This document shows positions 46,709 through 58,382 of a stretch of DNA of 64,000 bases, piece after piece. The stretch covers positions 1 through 64,000 of the forward strand of contig MU623492.1 in NCBI GenBank assembly GCA_025201765.1. Direction: 5' to 3'. Positions within the stretch are counted from its first letter, which is position 1. Every line of letters starts with the position of its first letter. This DNA comes from Daldinia sp. FL1419 (taxonomy: Eukaryota > Ascomycota > Sordariomycetes > Xylariales > Hypoxylaceae). Below the pieces are notes generated by a model. It saw only the letters and a list, made by a program, of their open reading frames with translations. It did no database searches and was not told the origin of the DNA. Both the position numbers and the translations under genes were made by a program.

Positions 46709-49700
46709 GTAAATATGAAGTCCAGGGTCAAATGAATTATCGGTAGTATGCATATGAATGCGGTAGGGAAAAGCAATTCCTGCATATCCGTATTATCATC
46801 CTACACCCCCTACTGGTAGATGGGTATATATGTGCGTATATAGAAGCTACGTAGGTATACTTAAGATCTCATTAGCAACAATAACGACCGTGACGACCTA
46901 AGTTTCCTTCTTCTGGCTAGATGTCTTCTTGGCCTCATTTCCGACGTCGGCTTTGCCCTCGTATGATCGACCTAGCTAGCCTAGGTAGAAAGAAACATCA
47001 AACGATACAAGCGACAGGGCCGGAATTCACCGGATCTCGTAACTGTAGCCAGTTCCATATTATTGATCTTCTCTTGGACTTCGTCCCGTTTCGATTTACT
47101 CACCTACCATGGCCTTTCAGCCTTGCCGCAGTAACATGCGCGTGTGCTAGCTACGGACCTATTAGTGCGTACAGCTCTGTGGATGGTAGCCTCTAGATGA
47201 CGTGCCCTGTCTGCGTGATTCATTCCTCTGCTTGCATTTCGGAACCGGAACCGAGCAATATCTCTACGCCATGGCATCTGTACCTGAGGAGTAGTAACGT
47301 GAGATATTTTTCGTAAACGCGAATCAAAACCTTGCCCAATCACCCAAAGCGCAAAGGCCTTTCAGCTATGCGTGTTTAGTGTTGATGACATCAGCCGTTT
47401 CAATTATTTTACGGACGAGGCTTCCGCTTACTATTCCCACCAAATCATTACCTCACGGCTCACCCTTAATACCCGAGATGCAGATAATATTTCCTCATAA
47501 TGAAGTAGTGTATAGAGCCGGAGGGCCCGTATTTCGGACCCCGGATTCGCTGGGGTAGACCCACCACCGGCCGGCAGTGGACACTACACTATGTAATCCA
47601 ACAGGAAGTTACAAAGGACACCCAAGATGGAGTTCTTCTCCACAACGTCCCTGTGCTAAAGAGGTGATCTTTAATATGATCGCCAAAAAGATAATTTACG
47701 CAACAAGAGGCTTGTAGAGTTAGTAAGTGCTGGTGTACATGGCGTAAAATAGTGGAATAACGGATCACGCGTATCTGATAATAATGATCCATTGACATGT
47801 ACCGCAACAGAGGCATGAAGGGGACATTGACTTACCAATTGTGGGAGATAATATACCGGCGGAACAGGACATGTTTTGAAGCTCTTTCCGTGGCGAAGAT
47901 GGAAATAATCAGTAAAGCCGCATTAGGTACCGAAATCTACCTGTGCACGGGTTTAGGTAAGGTCTCAGATCTTCACGTATACGGAATTTATGGAAGAAAT
48001 TAGATACCTACCTAGGTACCTATACAGAGACATATCAAAACATGTCCAAGAAACCGTTATTCACTAAGAACCGGCTGGCGGTCCTTTGAAACTACAAGTT
48101 TCTAACCTAATCCATTAAGTAGATAACTACCGATCGTATTGGTAGCTAATCAAAACATATCAAGCTATGATACGCTACCCCGTGTTGACGACCCGCGGCG
48201 CAGCCTAGGGTACGACCAATCCATCAAGGGATCCCAGTTTCGACGTGAGAGGTTGTGTTGTATAGGCAAACGATATGGCAAGAGACGGTCCCCAGCGATC
48301 ACACATTGGTGTCGCGCCATTGGTATTTGATGATTTCAACCACGGTTCCGAGCATCCCCATTACGCAAGCCTAGATATTTGGGAGATTGGTTTGATGCCA
48401 GGTTCAGTAGCATTGATCTCACCCCAGATCCTCGGCTCCAATTACCGATCGAGTTTTGGAGGTCAGTAGATCACTTGAGGTGGTTGGGAATCTATGATAG
48501 GGTCCGTACTGTGCCATAAATAATTTCGTTGGTGATAATGATGATAATGATGACAATATCGGTCCGGGGTCACAGTTAGCGATGAAGATCCTGTTCAAGA
48601 TAATGTAGGTACGCAAGTAGAATACAGTATCTTTAAAATCCCAGGTAAAATTTCATAAAATCCCAACCCATCCACTTTCCACGTGAGTTGGTGGCCCGAC
48701 CACAACACACTTAATTTGTAAGGGGTTTAGTCCAACCCCCAACTATATAAAAAAGAAAAAACAGAAAACTGCGGAGCAAGGGCGGGAGTGAGGTAGGTCA
48801 TCCATCTACTGGCTAATAAGGCACACTGGAGACATGTACTTGATGTAATATCGGTCTAGTAAAAGTGCCAAGAAGCAAAGTGAGAAAAAAAAGAAGAAGA
48901 AAAGCGGGTTGCCTTCCACCTTATTCGCCGGATCGCGATCTAGAAGAACGAATGAATCGTAATAAATAGCGCACCTACACTGCCGTTTGCTAAAGTTTCT
49001 AGAACTGATATCTGATAGGTTGGCGGCGTTGGGTCGGTATTCAAAGCGCGGAACCTGTGATGGCGTTTTCGGCATCCAAACAAGACTAACGGAAAATAAC
49101 ATACTTGTAGGCCACACCTCTGATCTACTATTTCTTTTTCTTTCGGAGCGGTGCGCGCACAAACTTATTTGCTTCGCTGTCGGATTGGATAAACTAATCT
49201 GAACCTACATTATTCTGATGGCGCCGTTGTCGTGGCATACTAGCATGCGAACCTCTTCCCTTGCGTGGAACTACGAGATTAGTACCTAGAATCGGTATAT
49301 AAGTACCTCTTAAATAGGCTATGAAGATGCATATCTGGGAGGTATGGTTAATGACAAACTTCCAATCCATTGCTTGTTGCCTAGGTAGGAGGAGGATTCG
49401 GAAATATGAACTTTCTCATGGGAGAGGCTTGAGTGGATAAATTACCTAGGTAGCCAAGCTGGGCGTTTACCGGCGGCAAATAATTAGTCTGTGAGAAGAC
49501 AGGTCTAACAAGGGGTGGAGCTGGTGGACTACCAATGTTTCGACCTAGCTGGACGTTACCATAAGTGGTTCGTCCGCGTTTATGGTGCTTCATCTTACAT
49601 GATACATGTTTGGATCCTTGGCTGGAACGAACATCTCGATAATGCGGAACTGAACTCAACTTCTCCTCTCATACCTTTTTCGGCATTAGTCGACAAGCCT

Positions 49701-50439
49701 AGCTCCGTGGCTAGCCAGACTCTTTTACGTTATTGAATAGAAATAGGAATATATTGAAAGTTGCGTCGGATACTACGCAGCAGCTTGGGCTTGGATTTCG
49801 TTACGAGCTGAGCCTCATCTCGGATCGCCTCGGTCCATGATTATCTATAGCACAGGTCCAATAGCCGCGTCAGCGGCGGGGGTTGTAAAAAGGTGATATC
49901 TACCTAGATGTATCGTGTCTATCCTGTCTCGGGGCCGGGCATAAAGTAGCACAAGAGAATCGTTTATGCTTGGTTGGTAGCTATCATTTTGCCCTGCATT
50001 ACTTCCCTTTCTCCTGCTAGGTATCTTCCAAATCTTGGGGTCGGCTTCTCACCGCCGGTACTTGGAACCGGTCCTTTTGCTTTTGGAGATAGAAGACAAG
50101 AGAGCGATGGACGGACGGGGTATCGCCTGCATAGCTTATAATAGCAACGAGAGGCTGGTATTTTAAGCTTCCGCAGACCACAACTATATGTAAATAACTA
50201 GATGTACAATCGTATGTCATGCGTATACTAGCGAATAACGATGGTGCCCCAGAAATGATGCGTCCGATCGAGGGGAAGATCTGTGGAGTATCATGTAAAA
50301 CTTGTATGCGAGGGGTTAGAGTTGAGACTGAGGGGTCTCAAATGACAGAAAGGGTAGAGAATAGAAAAGGGTAGTGACACGCGCATCGAGTGTAGGTATT
50401 ATCATCATACCTTGGGTAGTATATATGGGAGGCATATGG

Positions 50440-50466
50440 ACATAGGTACCTAGGTACCTATGTAGG
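50440..50466. repeat. Palindromic CCTAGG/GGTACC tract
   Basis: A perfectly self-complementary core of about 22 bases built from ATAGG, TACC and TAGG words. Confidence 0.85.
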
Positions 50467-50824
50467 AGGCGGTCTACTTGGTAGGTTGGAAGTATATACA
50501 TACTTAAGGCAAAGCAAGACAAGGTAAGGTGGTGATAATAGAACCGTTGAAAGAAACAAGAACGAGGTCGCGTGCTTTTCCCAAAACAGATATGAGCTGT
50601 GACCGCCTTTCGTGAGGTTCCCTTATTGTTACCGGAAATGGTAATGAATGCTATGCCACTTGAACGCTGAAAATCCTGGAAAATGTTGGGATGCTTACCG
50701 GGTCGTGATAAATGATAGAATTTTAACGCCCGGTCTGCAAGCCATAGAGGAACTGATGGAACCGATGAAGCCCAATAACAAGACAAATAAAAAGTTGGAA
50801 CAGCATTGGTGCCTTACCTCGTCT

Positions 50825-50955
50825 CAGTGAACTCGGACCAATATATCAAACGCAGCGCCTGCGCCCCACAGATACAAAAGCACAGGCCAAGTGTTTACAG
50901 TGCCACAGGCGCTGTGTGATATATTCTGGTCTGATATATTGGTCTGAATTTACTA
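50825..50955. mobile_element. 131-bp MITE-like inverted-repeat element
   Basis: The left arm from 50825 and the reverse complement of the right arm ending at 50955 pair over about 24 bases (core GACCAATATATCA). The only mismatches are four transitions. A second inner pair, CAGCGCCTG, lies at 50853-50861 and around 50906-50914. The right arm contains an extra copy of the TATATCA word. There is no coding capacity. The all-transition differences would fit repeat-induced or deamination-type decay. Confidence 0.5.
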
Positions 50956-51154
50956 AAACAAATCAATTTTACATAATAATTTCCAAATTACACCGGTATA
51001 ATAAACCGGATTTCGTCCTGGATTAATTTGGAGTGGCTTCATGTACTTGTTATAGACACTACCTAGTTTACCCACTTGGGTAGCTACACCTTTATGTCCA
51101 AGGCTCACGCCGAACCAAGCTAACGAGTCTATCACCCGAGTTGGTACGCCGCTA

Positions 51155-51909
51155 CTATGCAAATATATGCCTATCGCGGACGGTAAAAAATTGCACCGAT
51201 GGGGAGCGAAAGCACTCAAAAACAATGCAACTAGGTATCATATATGCTCCGGCTGTGTGCGGGAAAGAGGCGCGAAGTTGAGGGGAGGTGTTTTGTATCT
51301 GTGGCCACGACGACTCAACGGCGTTCTCTACCCATGCTGTATTACGAACGTCTTTGACGTCACAGGGTTGGTCACTTGGCGCTTTGTACGATCTGGGGTC
51401 GAATTTGTTGAATGCGGGTGAATGTGCCAAAGCCTTGAGTTCGTCACGGAGGCCTTTTGGGTGTGCCACTCCCGTATCTTCGCCCTCAAAATACACCCGA
51501 ACGCCGGCAGTATTTAGACGCTCTCGGAGCTGTGGGTTCTTGAGAGCCCGGATTAATTGTCTAAGTCTGGACCCTTTCGGCTTTCCCGCTGGACTCCCTA
51601 AAAGCCATCCTTCTAGGAACCTTTCGAAGGTGTAGCTGTGATTTCGTTTCCCCGCCAGAATTTGTATGTGGCATCTGCTATCCTTTCCGGTGAATGGGCA
51701 TTTGAGTATGTGGGGTTGGGGTAGTTTTCTTGTCTCTATTCTTCTTCTTCTTCTTCCTCCTCCTCCTCTTCTTCGTCTTTATTTTTGAAAGGAGGTAACG
51801 GTGTAGAGGGCAAATCGGTCAATTCGGGCGTAAGAGGTGATAAGTTCGTACAATCAGTATGTGATTGAAGGTGTTGGGAGGGAGGTGGCGGGAAAAGTAA
51901 AGAGCTCAT
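51155..51909 (-). pseudogene. Frame-broken small protein gene with poly-Glu tract
   Basis: On the minus strand an ATG at 51909 opens a frame of about 57 codons (MSSLLFPPPPSQH...) that ends in 11 glutamates and a TAG at 51736-51738. The neighbouring frame is then open for over 190 codons down to a TAG at 51155. It carries protein-like sequence including ILKCPFTGKDSRCHIQ, FERFLEGWLLGSP and VYFEGEDTG, but has no ATG of its own near the start. I found no splice pair that joins the two frames. A frameshift by the trinucleotide tract, an assembly error there, or an unseen intron are the options. The family is not recognised. It is flanked by two inverted-repeat elements. Confidence 0.45.
51736..51774 (-). 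repeat. (GAA/GAG)n trinucleotide tract encoding poly-Glu
   Basis: Eleven consecutive GAA or GAG codons on the minus strand after GAC, ending directly at a TAG stop. Confidence 0.85.
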
Positions 51910-52070
51910 ATTTTTAGTATAGATTATTTTAGAGAATGATTATATGATAGAATAATAATTAATAAGGTATATTCAAAAGTTCTAAAGCATTTAACGAAAT
52001 TGAGGCTTTTGGGATTCAAGGTAAATTCTTGACAGAATAGGGGTTTACTATGTATGTAGAACTGCTGGAC

Positions 52071-52169
52071 CTTAGACTAGTATGTAGTTGGAATTGTGTT
52101 TCCAATTTTTTGATTGGTCAAAAATGCTAGTGGCTGGAAAGGTACATCAACTCCAACTACTGGTCTGAG
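52071..52169. repeat. 99-bp imperfect inverted repeat, possible MITE relic
   Basis: CTTAGACTAGT...AGTTGGAATTG on the left pairs with the reverse complement of the right end, which reads CTCAGACCAGTAGTTGGA. Substitutions are all transitions, plus a 4-base gap. The end word CAGACCARTA is shared with the element at 50825-50955, suggesting relatedness. Confidence 0.4.
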
Positions 52170-53054
52170 CTTGCTGAGATAAATGGAAGGCATTACTGTT
52201 AAAACATGTTCTGCCGCAGCCGTATGATAGTAGAACACTCAAAGCTGATTGATTACCAACCCAATCGCAAATAGGTTATCTCTCATTCACCGCTAGATCG
52301 CATCGAATCCTTTAGACTGACTCCGGAACCAACTGTCTGGGAGACACATCTGCAGTCTTCTTTGGGTCTGTCTGCGTTTGCGTTATATCTGGAGCATCTG
52401 GAGTTTGTCTGGGGGGTGGTCATGCCCTTGATTTTAAATGGTACCGTTGTGCGATACCTACATGCATACATGGATGTCCATAGGTAGCAGATCTTTTCGC
52501 CTGTAAATATGAACATTAGTAGGTACCTTCTGGGACTGCTATTAGAGTGGGATTCTGGGAAGCTTCAACACTCAACCTACCTACCTAGTATGTACACTAG
52601 AACCCTGCTTAGCATTCCGTCTAGAACAATGAGGAAGCATCAACCCAACCCCGCCGGCTGGGTATACCATAATGTAGTAATTATGAATATTTTAATTACG
52701 CCCTTGAGTTCCTAAGATGTGTATCATGACTAGGTAGGTACCTAGAGCGGTGTTAAAGAAGGTGTTTGTGCAGTTGGAAGTTGAATCTAGAATCCCTCTC
52801 GGCGTTCATCCATTACTCTATAAATATACTGGTGAGGGCGTCGATGAAGGTACTAACCTAGCGAGATTACACATCATATCTAGAATATCTAGAATGGGCT
52901 CTTTTTCTCTCTCTTTTTTTGGGTTTGTTTAACATGCAGTATCGTAAGAACCTAACACCCCGAGCATCAGGTTCAAGTGCCTTGAATTTACCTACATGGG
53001 TATGCACATCCATGTACATAGGTAAGAGGGAAGATGGTTGATGGTTGGTACCAG

Positions 53055-53113
53055 GCACTTCTACCTAGGAGGTACCTACTTACCTCGTATGAATATAATG
53101 TACCTAGGTACAT
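53055..53113. repeat. Palindromic CCTAGG/GGTACC tract cluster
   Basis: Several GGTACC, CCTAGG and TTACCT words over about 60 bases, of the same dispersed type. Confidence 0.75.
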
Positions 53114-53766
53114 ACGTGCGCTAGTTAAGGCTAAGGTACCTAACTTAGTTTCTAAAGAGTGGACGATCCGATTTCATTAGCAATTCTTATGTATCGTACC
53201 TTACGCATTACTTGCAGGAAGATGCTTTCCTTTTCTCACTTCTAATTTGTATCCTTTTGCTAATTCCGCGCAAATTTCTAAAGTTCACCTTACTATTATC
53301 AATCTCGTTGGATTTCATATCCTTCAAGGTACATTACCTGCTCAAGTCTCCGGGAAGATGGTCTATTGAGTAACAACGTGTCCTTGATAGCAACTCAATT
53401 CTTAGGTCCCTGTCTGTTGTATCTATTCATCTCCGATTGCGCAAGTTATCACGTCGTTCTCACGCTCTCAAAAGTCTTGAATTGAACGCGTGCACTTTGT
53501 ACTCCCATTATTCCGAGGCCTATGTCATCCTTTTAGAAGATTGGATATCGCTACCCCGTTGAGATTCAGTCCCTTAGTTTGACGCGGATCGATTCCTTCC
53601 CATCAGCTTTGATCGCTCACTAACTTCATCTGACTCTCACTATTGTGTATTATCTTGCATCCCTCGGAGACAACCATATCACGCTTATTTCAATGCATTT
53701 CTACACCATGGTCAATAACGCAGAGGGCCCTCGCCACTGGATGGGTGCCTGTTAAGAGATCCAGTC

Positions 53767-53808
53767 TTTTTTTTTCTTTTTTTCTCTTTTTTTTTAAGAA
53801 AAAAAAAA
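53767..53808. promoter_or_regulatory. Poly(dT)/poly(dA) block upstream of LST4
   Basis: A T-rich run (interrupted by single C) switches to a pure A run within 42 bases, about 90-130 bp before the LST4 start codon. Such tracts commonly exclude nucleosomes in fungal promoters. The T-to-A switch also forms a weak hairpin. Confidence 0.35.
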
Positions 53809-53894
53809 GCCCCCGTTTTCAACTTCAGTGTTGTTGATTACCTCCGTTAGGAACATATCCAGCACCCTGATATTCCCAAAGCACCGCGATTACC

Positions 53895-56800
53895 ATGTTG
53901 GGAAAGCTGTTTAACTTAACATCGGGGGCGGCTGGAGGTACAAATTCTCAAGAAGGTGCTTCCCCGACTAAACCGTCACCTGAATCAGTGCAGGAAGATG
54001 TTCATACGCGGAGTCTTTTATTTCCAGATACGCAGGCACTCTACTATCGTCAGGATCAGGTATTTCCGTTATCCTCTGCGTCTGGTGTCCAACCCGGGGC
54101 TTCTGTGAGCCCTTTCGACTACGATGGTGGTGTTGATATCGATGTCCGTGACGTCCGCATCATAATTATGCAAGATGCTCTAGGTTCTGCCAGCCCCTCG
54201 TTATTGTTTGACAGTCACCAGGCTCTGTCGCCTAGTTCGCCAGTTGATCGCCCGCAACCACCGAGCGCGGTGTCGTCTTCTCAGTCGCTTATGCAAGATC
54301 TCCGACGAGCCCCTACATCGCCGCGGAAGGGTAGCCTCGGGCAGACCTCAAGACCATTAGTTATTCAACCAGGAAGTCCTCAACCACGACAGGGTGCATT
54401 TGATCGGCGCGGATCGGTCCAGTCCCGCACTTATAGCGCTGCAGAGACCGAGTCCCAAAAAGCCGCTAGGGAATATCGCGAAGAGCTAGCTAGCTTTTCC
54501 AGCTGCATCTTTGCTAATTCTGAAGTGATGTCCTACAAAGGGACGTCGACTAAGGTCCATATTATCCCCAGCGAGCCGCGGCCGCTCGTTGTTTCTAGCT
54601 CGTACGTGGGAGACGGCCGGGGGTCGATGGGGAGATCTAGTATGAGGTCGAGCAGGCTGGCACAATCATTCACGTCAGAGTCGGCAAATACGAATTTCCA
54701 AGCATTTTCTACGCCGTCTCGGCAGCAGGATCGCAGCAAGATTTTAGTGACCCGCCTGTTCCCAGTCAACCTCCCTAATGACGATCTTGATTCGCCTACT
54801 CAGACCACGACTTCCCACGACCGGTTTTCCGAGGATAGTGGGGGTTTCCCGTTTCCTTACTCCCCTGATGATTCCAAGCCTAGCAAGAAGAAGTCGAAGC
54901 CGATACAGAAAAGGACTCCGATGTACGCCGTCGCTTTGGTACTCCAGCTTCCTTCAAATCCACCCAGCGCTGTATCAGCAACTGCACCGAAGCCCGTATT
55001 TCGAGGGCCGAGCTCTTATAACGAACAAGACTTTTTCCCTTCCTCTTTCGGATCCGCACGCCGGTCCGGGTGGACGATGATCGGTTCCGGTTTCGGCTCG
55101 GAACCTTTTGAGTCGGCGTATAGCAACGACGTCGAGGACCGCATGGATGCGATAACTCAACACTGGGATATCATTATGAGGACCCTCACTCACCTGCAAT
55201 CTATGGTCGCCACCACACTGATTCCGATGCTGAAGCAGGCAGATATATCGGCTCCGGATCCGTACCCCTCCAATGGATCCGCCCAAGTCGCTCGAACATC
55301 TTCAGTGAAAAGTCGAAGAAGTTCGGATGCATCTCAAATGAAGCCATCCAAGACAAACGCAAAGCTCGTGACGCTACCTCCGAATTGTCTAGCGCAAGAC
55401 TCGCGTATCAGCCAAGAAATCGACGACGCCAAGGTACGAATTGTGTCCGGCCTTCGAGCCATGAGAGTTATAACAGGGCAGGGTCGCTGGGGACCGTGGA
55501 GAGAGGAGGCTCGATGGGTCGCGAAGTGGGCTGGTACTAGAGAGCAGGGGTTCTTCTTTTTCAACTTATTGACGGCATTTCTTGCGACACATACCGAATG
55601 GCTCCAAGCGCTAAGTCCGGTTTGGTATCGGAGACGACGCTATCAGCAACAGAAGGTAAAAAACGAAGAAGACACTTCCTTGCCATCTCGTACGATCATA
55701 ATCGCCAAGGACAAGATGGCCGCTAGGAGGTTGATATTCTTACTCTCAGCCTTCCTGCCTGCTAACCAACAGCTGCCAACGGTTCGCGCCCAGCGCCCAG
55801 CAACTTCGGCATCCGTTGCGGCCTTTGGCCACTCACCACCATCATACATAGTGCCGATCAATAAAGAAGAATCTCTACGTCGGAAGATCAATCGGCGTCA
55901 AGGGCAGAGAGGCGCCTCTCATACCCGTAGTTTTAGTATACAGTCGCAGGCTACGACGAGATCTGTGACGGGTATCCCTGCACAGCTCGCACATCTTAGC
56001 ATGGAATTCTCTAACCAAGAGCGCCGATCGTCGGACTTGATCAAGCCGGCAAATTTACCTATTGCCGGAAACGATCTTAACACGCGGAAGAGCAGCGCCG
56101 CAACGGCAAATACCGTCGTCCCAGACTCTACTGTCCCGCACTTTTCTACGGTTCACCGGAGCAATACTAGTCGTGGTGTCCGACCGAATAGTGGCAGTAG
56201 TTTTGCTGCCGACGATTTGAAACGGTCACTCAAGAGGGGCAATAGTGCGGGCCATGCTAGCCGTGCGAGCACTGATTCGCGCCAGGGTTCGCGATGGGGG
56301 AGCGTAATTAGCGGCCTATGGAGTACAAGACGTCGGGATTCAACCGCCACCACATCGCAGACGTCGGACATTCCCGGTCACCCAGATAGTCCGCTCGCAT
56401 CGCCTACCAGAGCAGCGATCAACGGGAAAGACAAGCTTTCGGAAATGGTTCGAGAAGCCCAGCTCTTGGACACGCCGAACGAGCAGAATGTGGAAGATGG
56501 CAATGTCCCACCTCAAGAACCGGATACCCCTCGAAAATTAGAAAGCAGACAGCTCGAGTCTCAATTGAGAATTCCGGATCCTCTGGGCGCGTACGAATCG
56601 CCCGTGAAGACGTCGATTAATAACGACGACGGAGTAATCGATGTAGATGTGCAGTTTCCAGATTATCTAACGTCTTTTGAGACTGCTGTCAGCTCTCCTT
56701 CCAGTAGTGGCTACCTCTCAACTCCTGGTCTGGGTGGTGGACTCGAAAGTTTCGAACAGTTTTCTAGGTTGGCCATTGACGGCGATGCTCCCTTGAACGT

Positions 56801-57536
56801 TGCGGGCTGGTTGAAACGCTTCCACCCGGATTTTACGCTACAAGCGATCCCGCCTCAGAGAGACCTTCTTGACGAAGTCCGGGAATCTCTAATGGCAGAA
56901 CCGACCCCTATGCTACACATTAATTCAACATCGGCAGAGTGGCCCGCGGAGCACTGGGTCGACGTAAGCACGGCTATCATTGCCGACACAACTAATTTTA
57001 CTATCAAGCGGCTCCGTTATCGCCGTTTAGTAAAACCTAAAATGCCGCTGGATCATAATACAACCAGCTACCTATCGCCATACGGTTCCTCTCTGATGAC
57101 GCCGGCGCTCTCGCCTTACGAACAACCCATTAGGGATAAGATCGAAGAAGATGAACTCTTTACATTCGACGAAGCACTCATTGACGCCGTGGAAAGGGTC
57201 ATCGCCCACAGTAGCGATGTGAGCAAGGGAAGTTCGGCTACCTCTTCACGGTCGGCCAGCAAGCGAAGAGAGAGAAGGGATAGTGAAGCTTCTCGAATGA
57301 CAGAGCAAGAGGTCCCGACATATCAGATTGACTTCCAGGAAGTACCACGCGCAGAGTGCAAGATGGTTGTCTTGTCCGCTCTGTCCGGAGTCGTACAGGA
57401 CATCGTAGATCAGCGCGAGAAAGAAAACCAGAAAGCAAGCTCGACCGTCTCGTACGAAGCTACACGCGAGAAGGAGAGCATATTACGAACTGCGGTCAGG
57501 ACATGGCTTGACAATGTGGAGCTCACTGACGGATAG
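53895..57536 (+). CDS. LST4: LST4/FNIP (folliculin-interacting protein), Rag GAP subunit
   Basis: A single exon of 1213 aa starting at ATG 53895 (MLGKLFNLTSG). The FNIP N-terminal domain is recognisable in HTRSLLFPDTQALYYR (about 37-52), VDIDVRDVRIIIMQDALG (about 80-97), SSCIFANSEVMSYKGTSTKV (about 200), ITRLFPVNLP-like RLFPVNLPNDD (about 288) and PMYAVALVLQLP (about 340). A helical segment (about 418-450) and the DENN-like middle domain follow, with GRWGPWREEARWVAKWAG (about 530). After a long disordered part comes the conserved C-terminal region (from about 970: NVAGWLKRFHPDFTLQAI, then FTFDEALIDAVERVI). Lst4 with Lst7 is the GTPase-activating complex for Gtr2 (RagC/D) at the vacuole and promotes TORC1 activation by amino acids. 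Intact and of usual size. Confidence 0.88.
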   Translation: MLGKLFNLTSGAAGGTNSQEGASPTKPSPESVQEDVHTRSLLFPDTQALYYRQDQVFPLSSASGVQPGASVSPFDYDGGVDIDVRDVRIIIMQDALGSASPSLLFDSHQALSPSSPVDRPQPPSAVSSSQSLMQDLRRAPTSPRKGSLGQTSRPLVIQPGSPQPRQGAFDRRGSVQSRTYSAAETESQKAAREYREELASFSSCIFANSEVMSYKGTSTKVHIIPSEPRPLVVSSSYVGDGRGSMGRSSMRSSRLAQSFTSESANTNFQAFSTPSRQQDRSKILVTRLFPVNLPNDDLDSPTQTTTSHDRFSEDSGGFPFPYSPDDSKPSKKKSKPIQKRTPMYAVALVLQLPSNPPSAVSATAPKPVFRGPSSYNEQDFFPSSFGSARRSGWTMIGSGFGSEPFESAYSNDVEDRMDAITQHWDIIMRTLTHLQSMVATTLIPMLKQADISAPDPYPSNGSAQVARTSSVKSRRSSDASQMKPSKTNAKLVTLPPNCLAQDSRISQEIDDAKVRIVSGLRAMRVITGQGRWGPWREEARWVAKWAGTREQGFFFFNLLTAFLATHTEWLQALSPVWYRRRRYQQQKVKNEEDTSLPSRTIIIAKDKMAARRLIFLLSAFLPANQQLPTVRAQRPATSASVAAFGHSPPSYIVPINKEESLRRKINRRQGQRGASHTRSFSIQSQATTRSVTGIPAQLAHLSMEFSNQERRSSDLIKPANLPIAGNDLNTRKSSAATANTVVPDSTVPHFSTVHRSNTSRGVRPNSGSSFAADDLKRSLKRGNSAGHASRASTDSRQGSRWGSVISGLWSTRRRDSTATTSQTSDIPGHPDSPLASPTRAAINGKDKLSEMVREAQLLDTPNEQNVEDGNVPPQEPDTPRKLESRQLESQLRIPDPLGAYESPVKTSINNDDGVIDVDVQFPDYLTSFETAVSSPSSSGYLSTPGLGGGLESFEQFSRLAIDGDAPLNVAGWLKRFHPDFTLQAIPPQRDLLDEVRESLMAEPTPMLHINSTSAEWPAEHWVDVSTAIIADTTNFTIKRLRYRRLVKPKMPLDHNTTSYLSPYGSSLMTPALSPYEQPIRDKIEEDELFTFDEALIDAVERVIAHSSDVSKGSSATSSRSASKRRERRDSEASRMTEQEVPTYQIDFQEVPRAECKMVVLSALSGVVQDIVDQREKENQKASSTVSYEATREKESILRTAVRTWLDNVELTDG

Positions 57537-58382
57537 TTCCCTGGACCCTAAATTCGCAGTTCCTTAGGGAGGAGGCTGCCATTTGATGATAATGACTTAT
57601 GACGAATCTTATTTTCTATTGACTCTTACTTTTGGTTTTCCTCGCCGGCACATAGCAGAGCGTGGAGTTGCAACGGAGAACTGAACGGACATGTACCACC
57701 ACCAAAGATCTCATTTCTAAGGGAGGAAATATTAGAAGGACGCATTTCCCGTCAAAAGATACCCCAATTAGTATACGTACATTATATTAAACATTTCATC
57801 TGGATTACATTTCTTTCCAATTCCAGCATTTCAAGGTGCGATGGAGAGAGGGTAGTGTGAAAACCAGGCAAATCCGGCAGTTGTTTCGTAGGTGGAAATT
57901 CCACACGATTCAGATTTACGAGAATAAAAAAAAGAAAAAGGAGGAAGTTCCTGTAACCTAATTCCGGGTGTTAGCAGTGGGTTACTAAATAATACGGTAT
58001 ATCAAAAAAGGTAGTGTTGACATTGCAGGTATTCATAGTATTGCGCAAGATGATTCATATCCCGCTCCAACATTTATTAGCTATTTTGAGTAATATTTTA
58101 TACATCCGTACCCAGGTAGGTTAGGTGTCCAATCAGCTCGTAATCTTTCTCAGTACTTCTGTAATGCGCGACGGCGTCTCTAAATTCCTGTTTTCCGATC
58201 TAGAACAAGGAAATATAATAGAGAACAGAGCCGGATATATTATATTCCTTTCTTCTTCCCCCCCCCCCCCTCGCGGTTATGTGCGTCGCCGGTGGCCTCG
58301 ATCACTTCCCCCTGACCCCTTCTTTACAATTAAATAGCCACTTTCGAAATTTCTTCTTCTACCTACGTTTCGTCCTAATTCA
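57537..58382. other. Intergenic between convergent LST4 and HIS2
   Basis: The 3' flanks of two convergent genes. An A-rich run lies near 57927-57940 and a run of about 11 C at 58259-58270. No gene was seen. Confidence 0.5.

Larger units (their letters stand above)
46127..50824. other. Gene-free region downstream of the zinc transporter
   Basis: 4.7 kb without a supportable gene. Contents are a (CA)n run at 46689-46708, CCTAGG/GGTACC tracts at 48003-48022 and 50440-50466, and short open frames on both strands (for example 46921-47196 and 48275-48469 on +) with no recognisable family. Confidence 0.5.
51910..53894. other. Intergenic upstream of LST4
   Basis: No gene was seen. Contents are the inverted repeat at 52071-52169, an AT-rich patch at 51910-51990, CCTAGG/GGTACC tracts at 52575-52590, 52731-52746 and 53055-53113, and the T-rich/A-rich block near 53767-53808. 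Confidence 0.5.
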
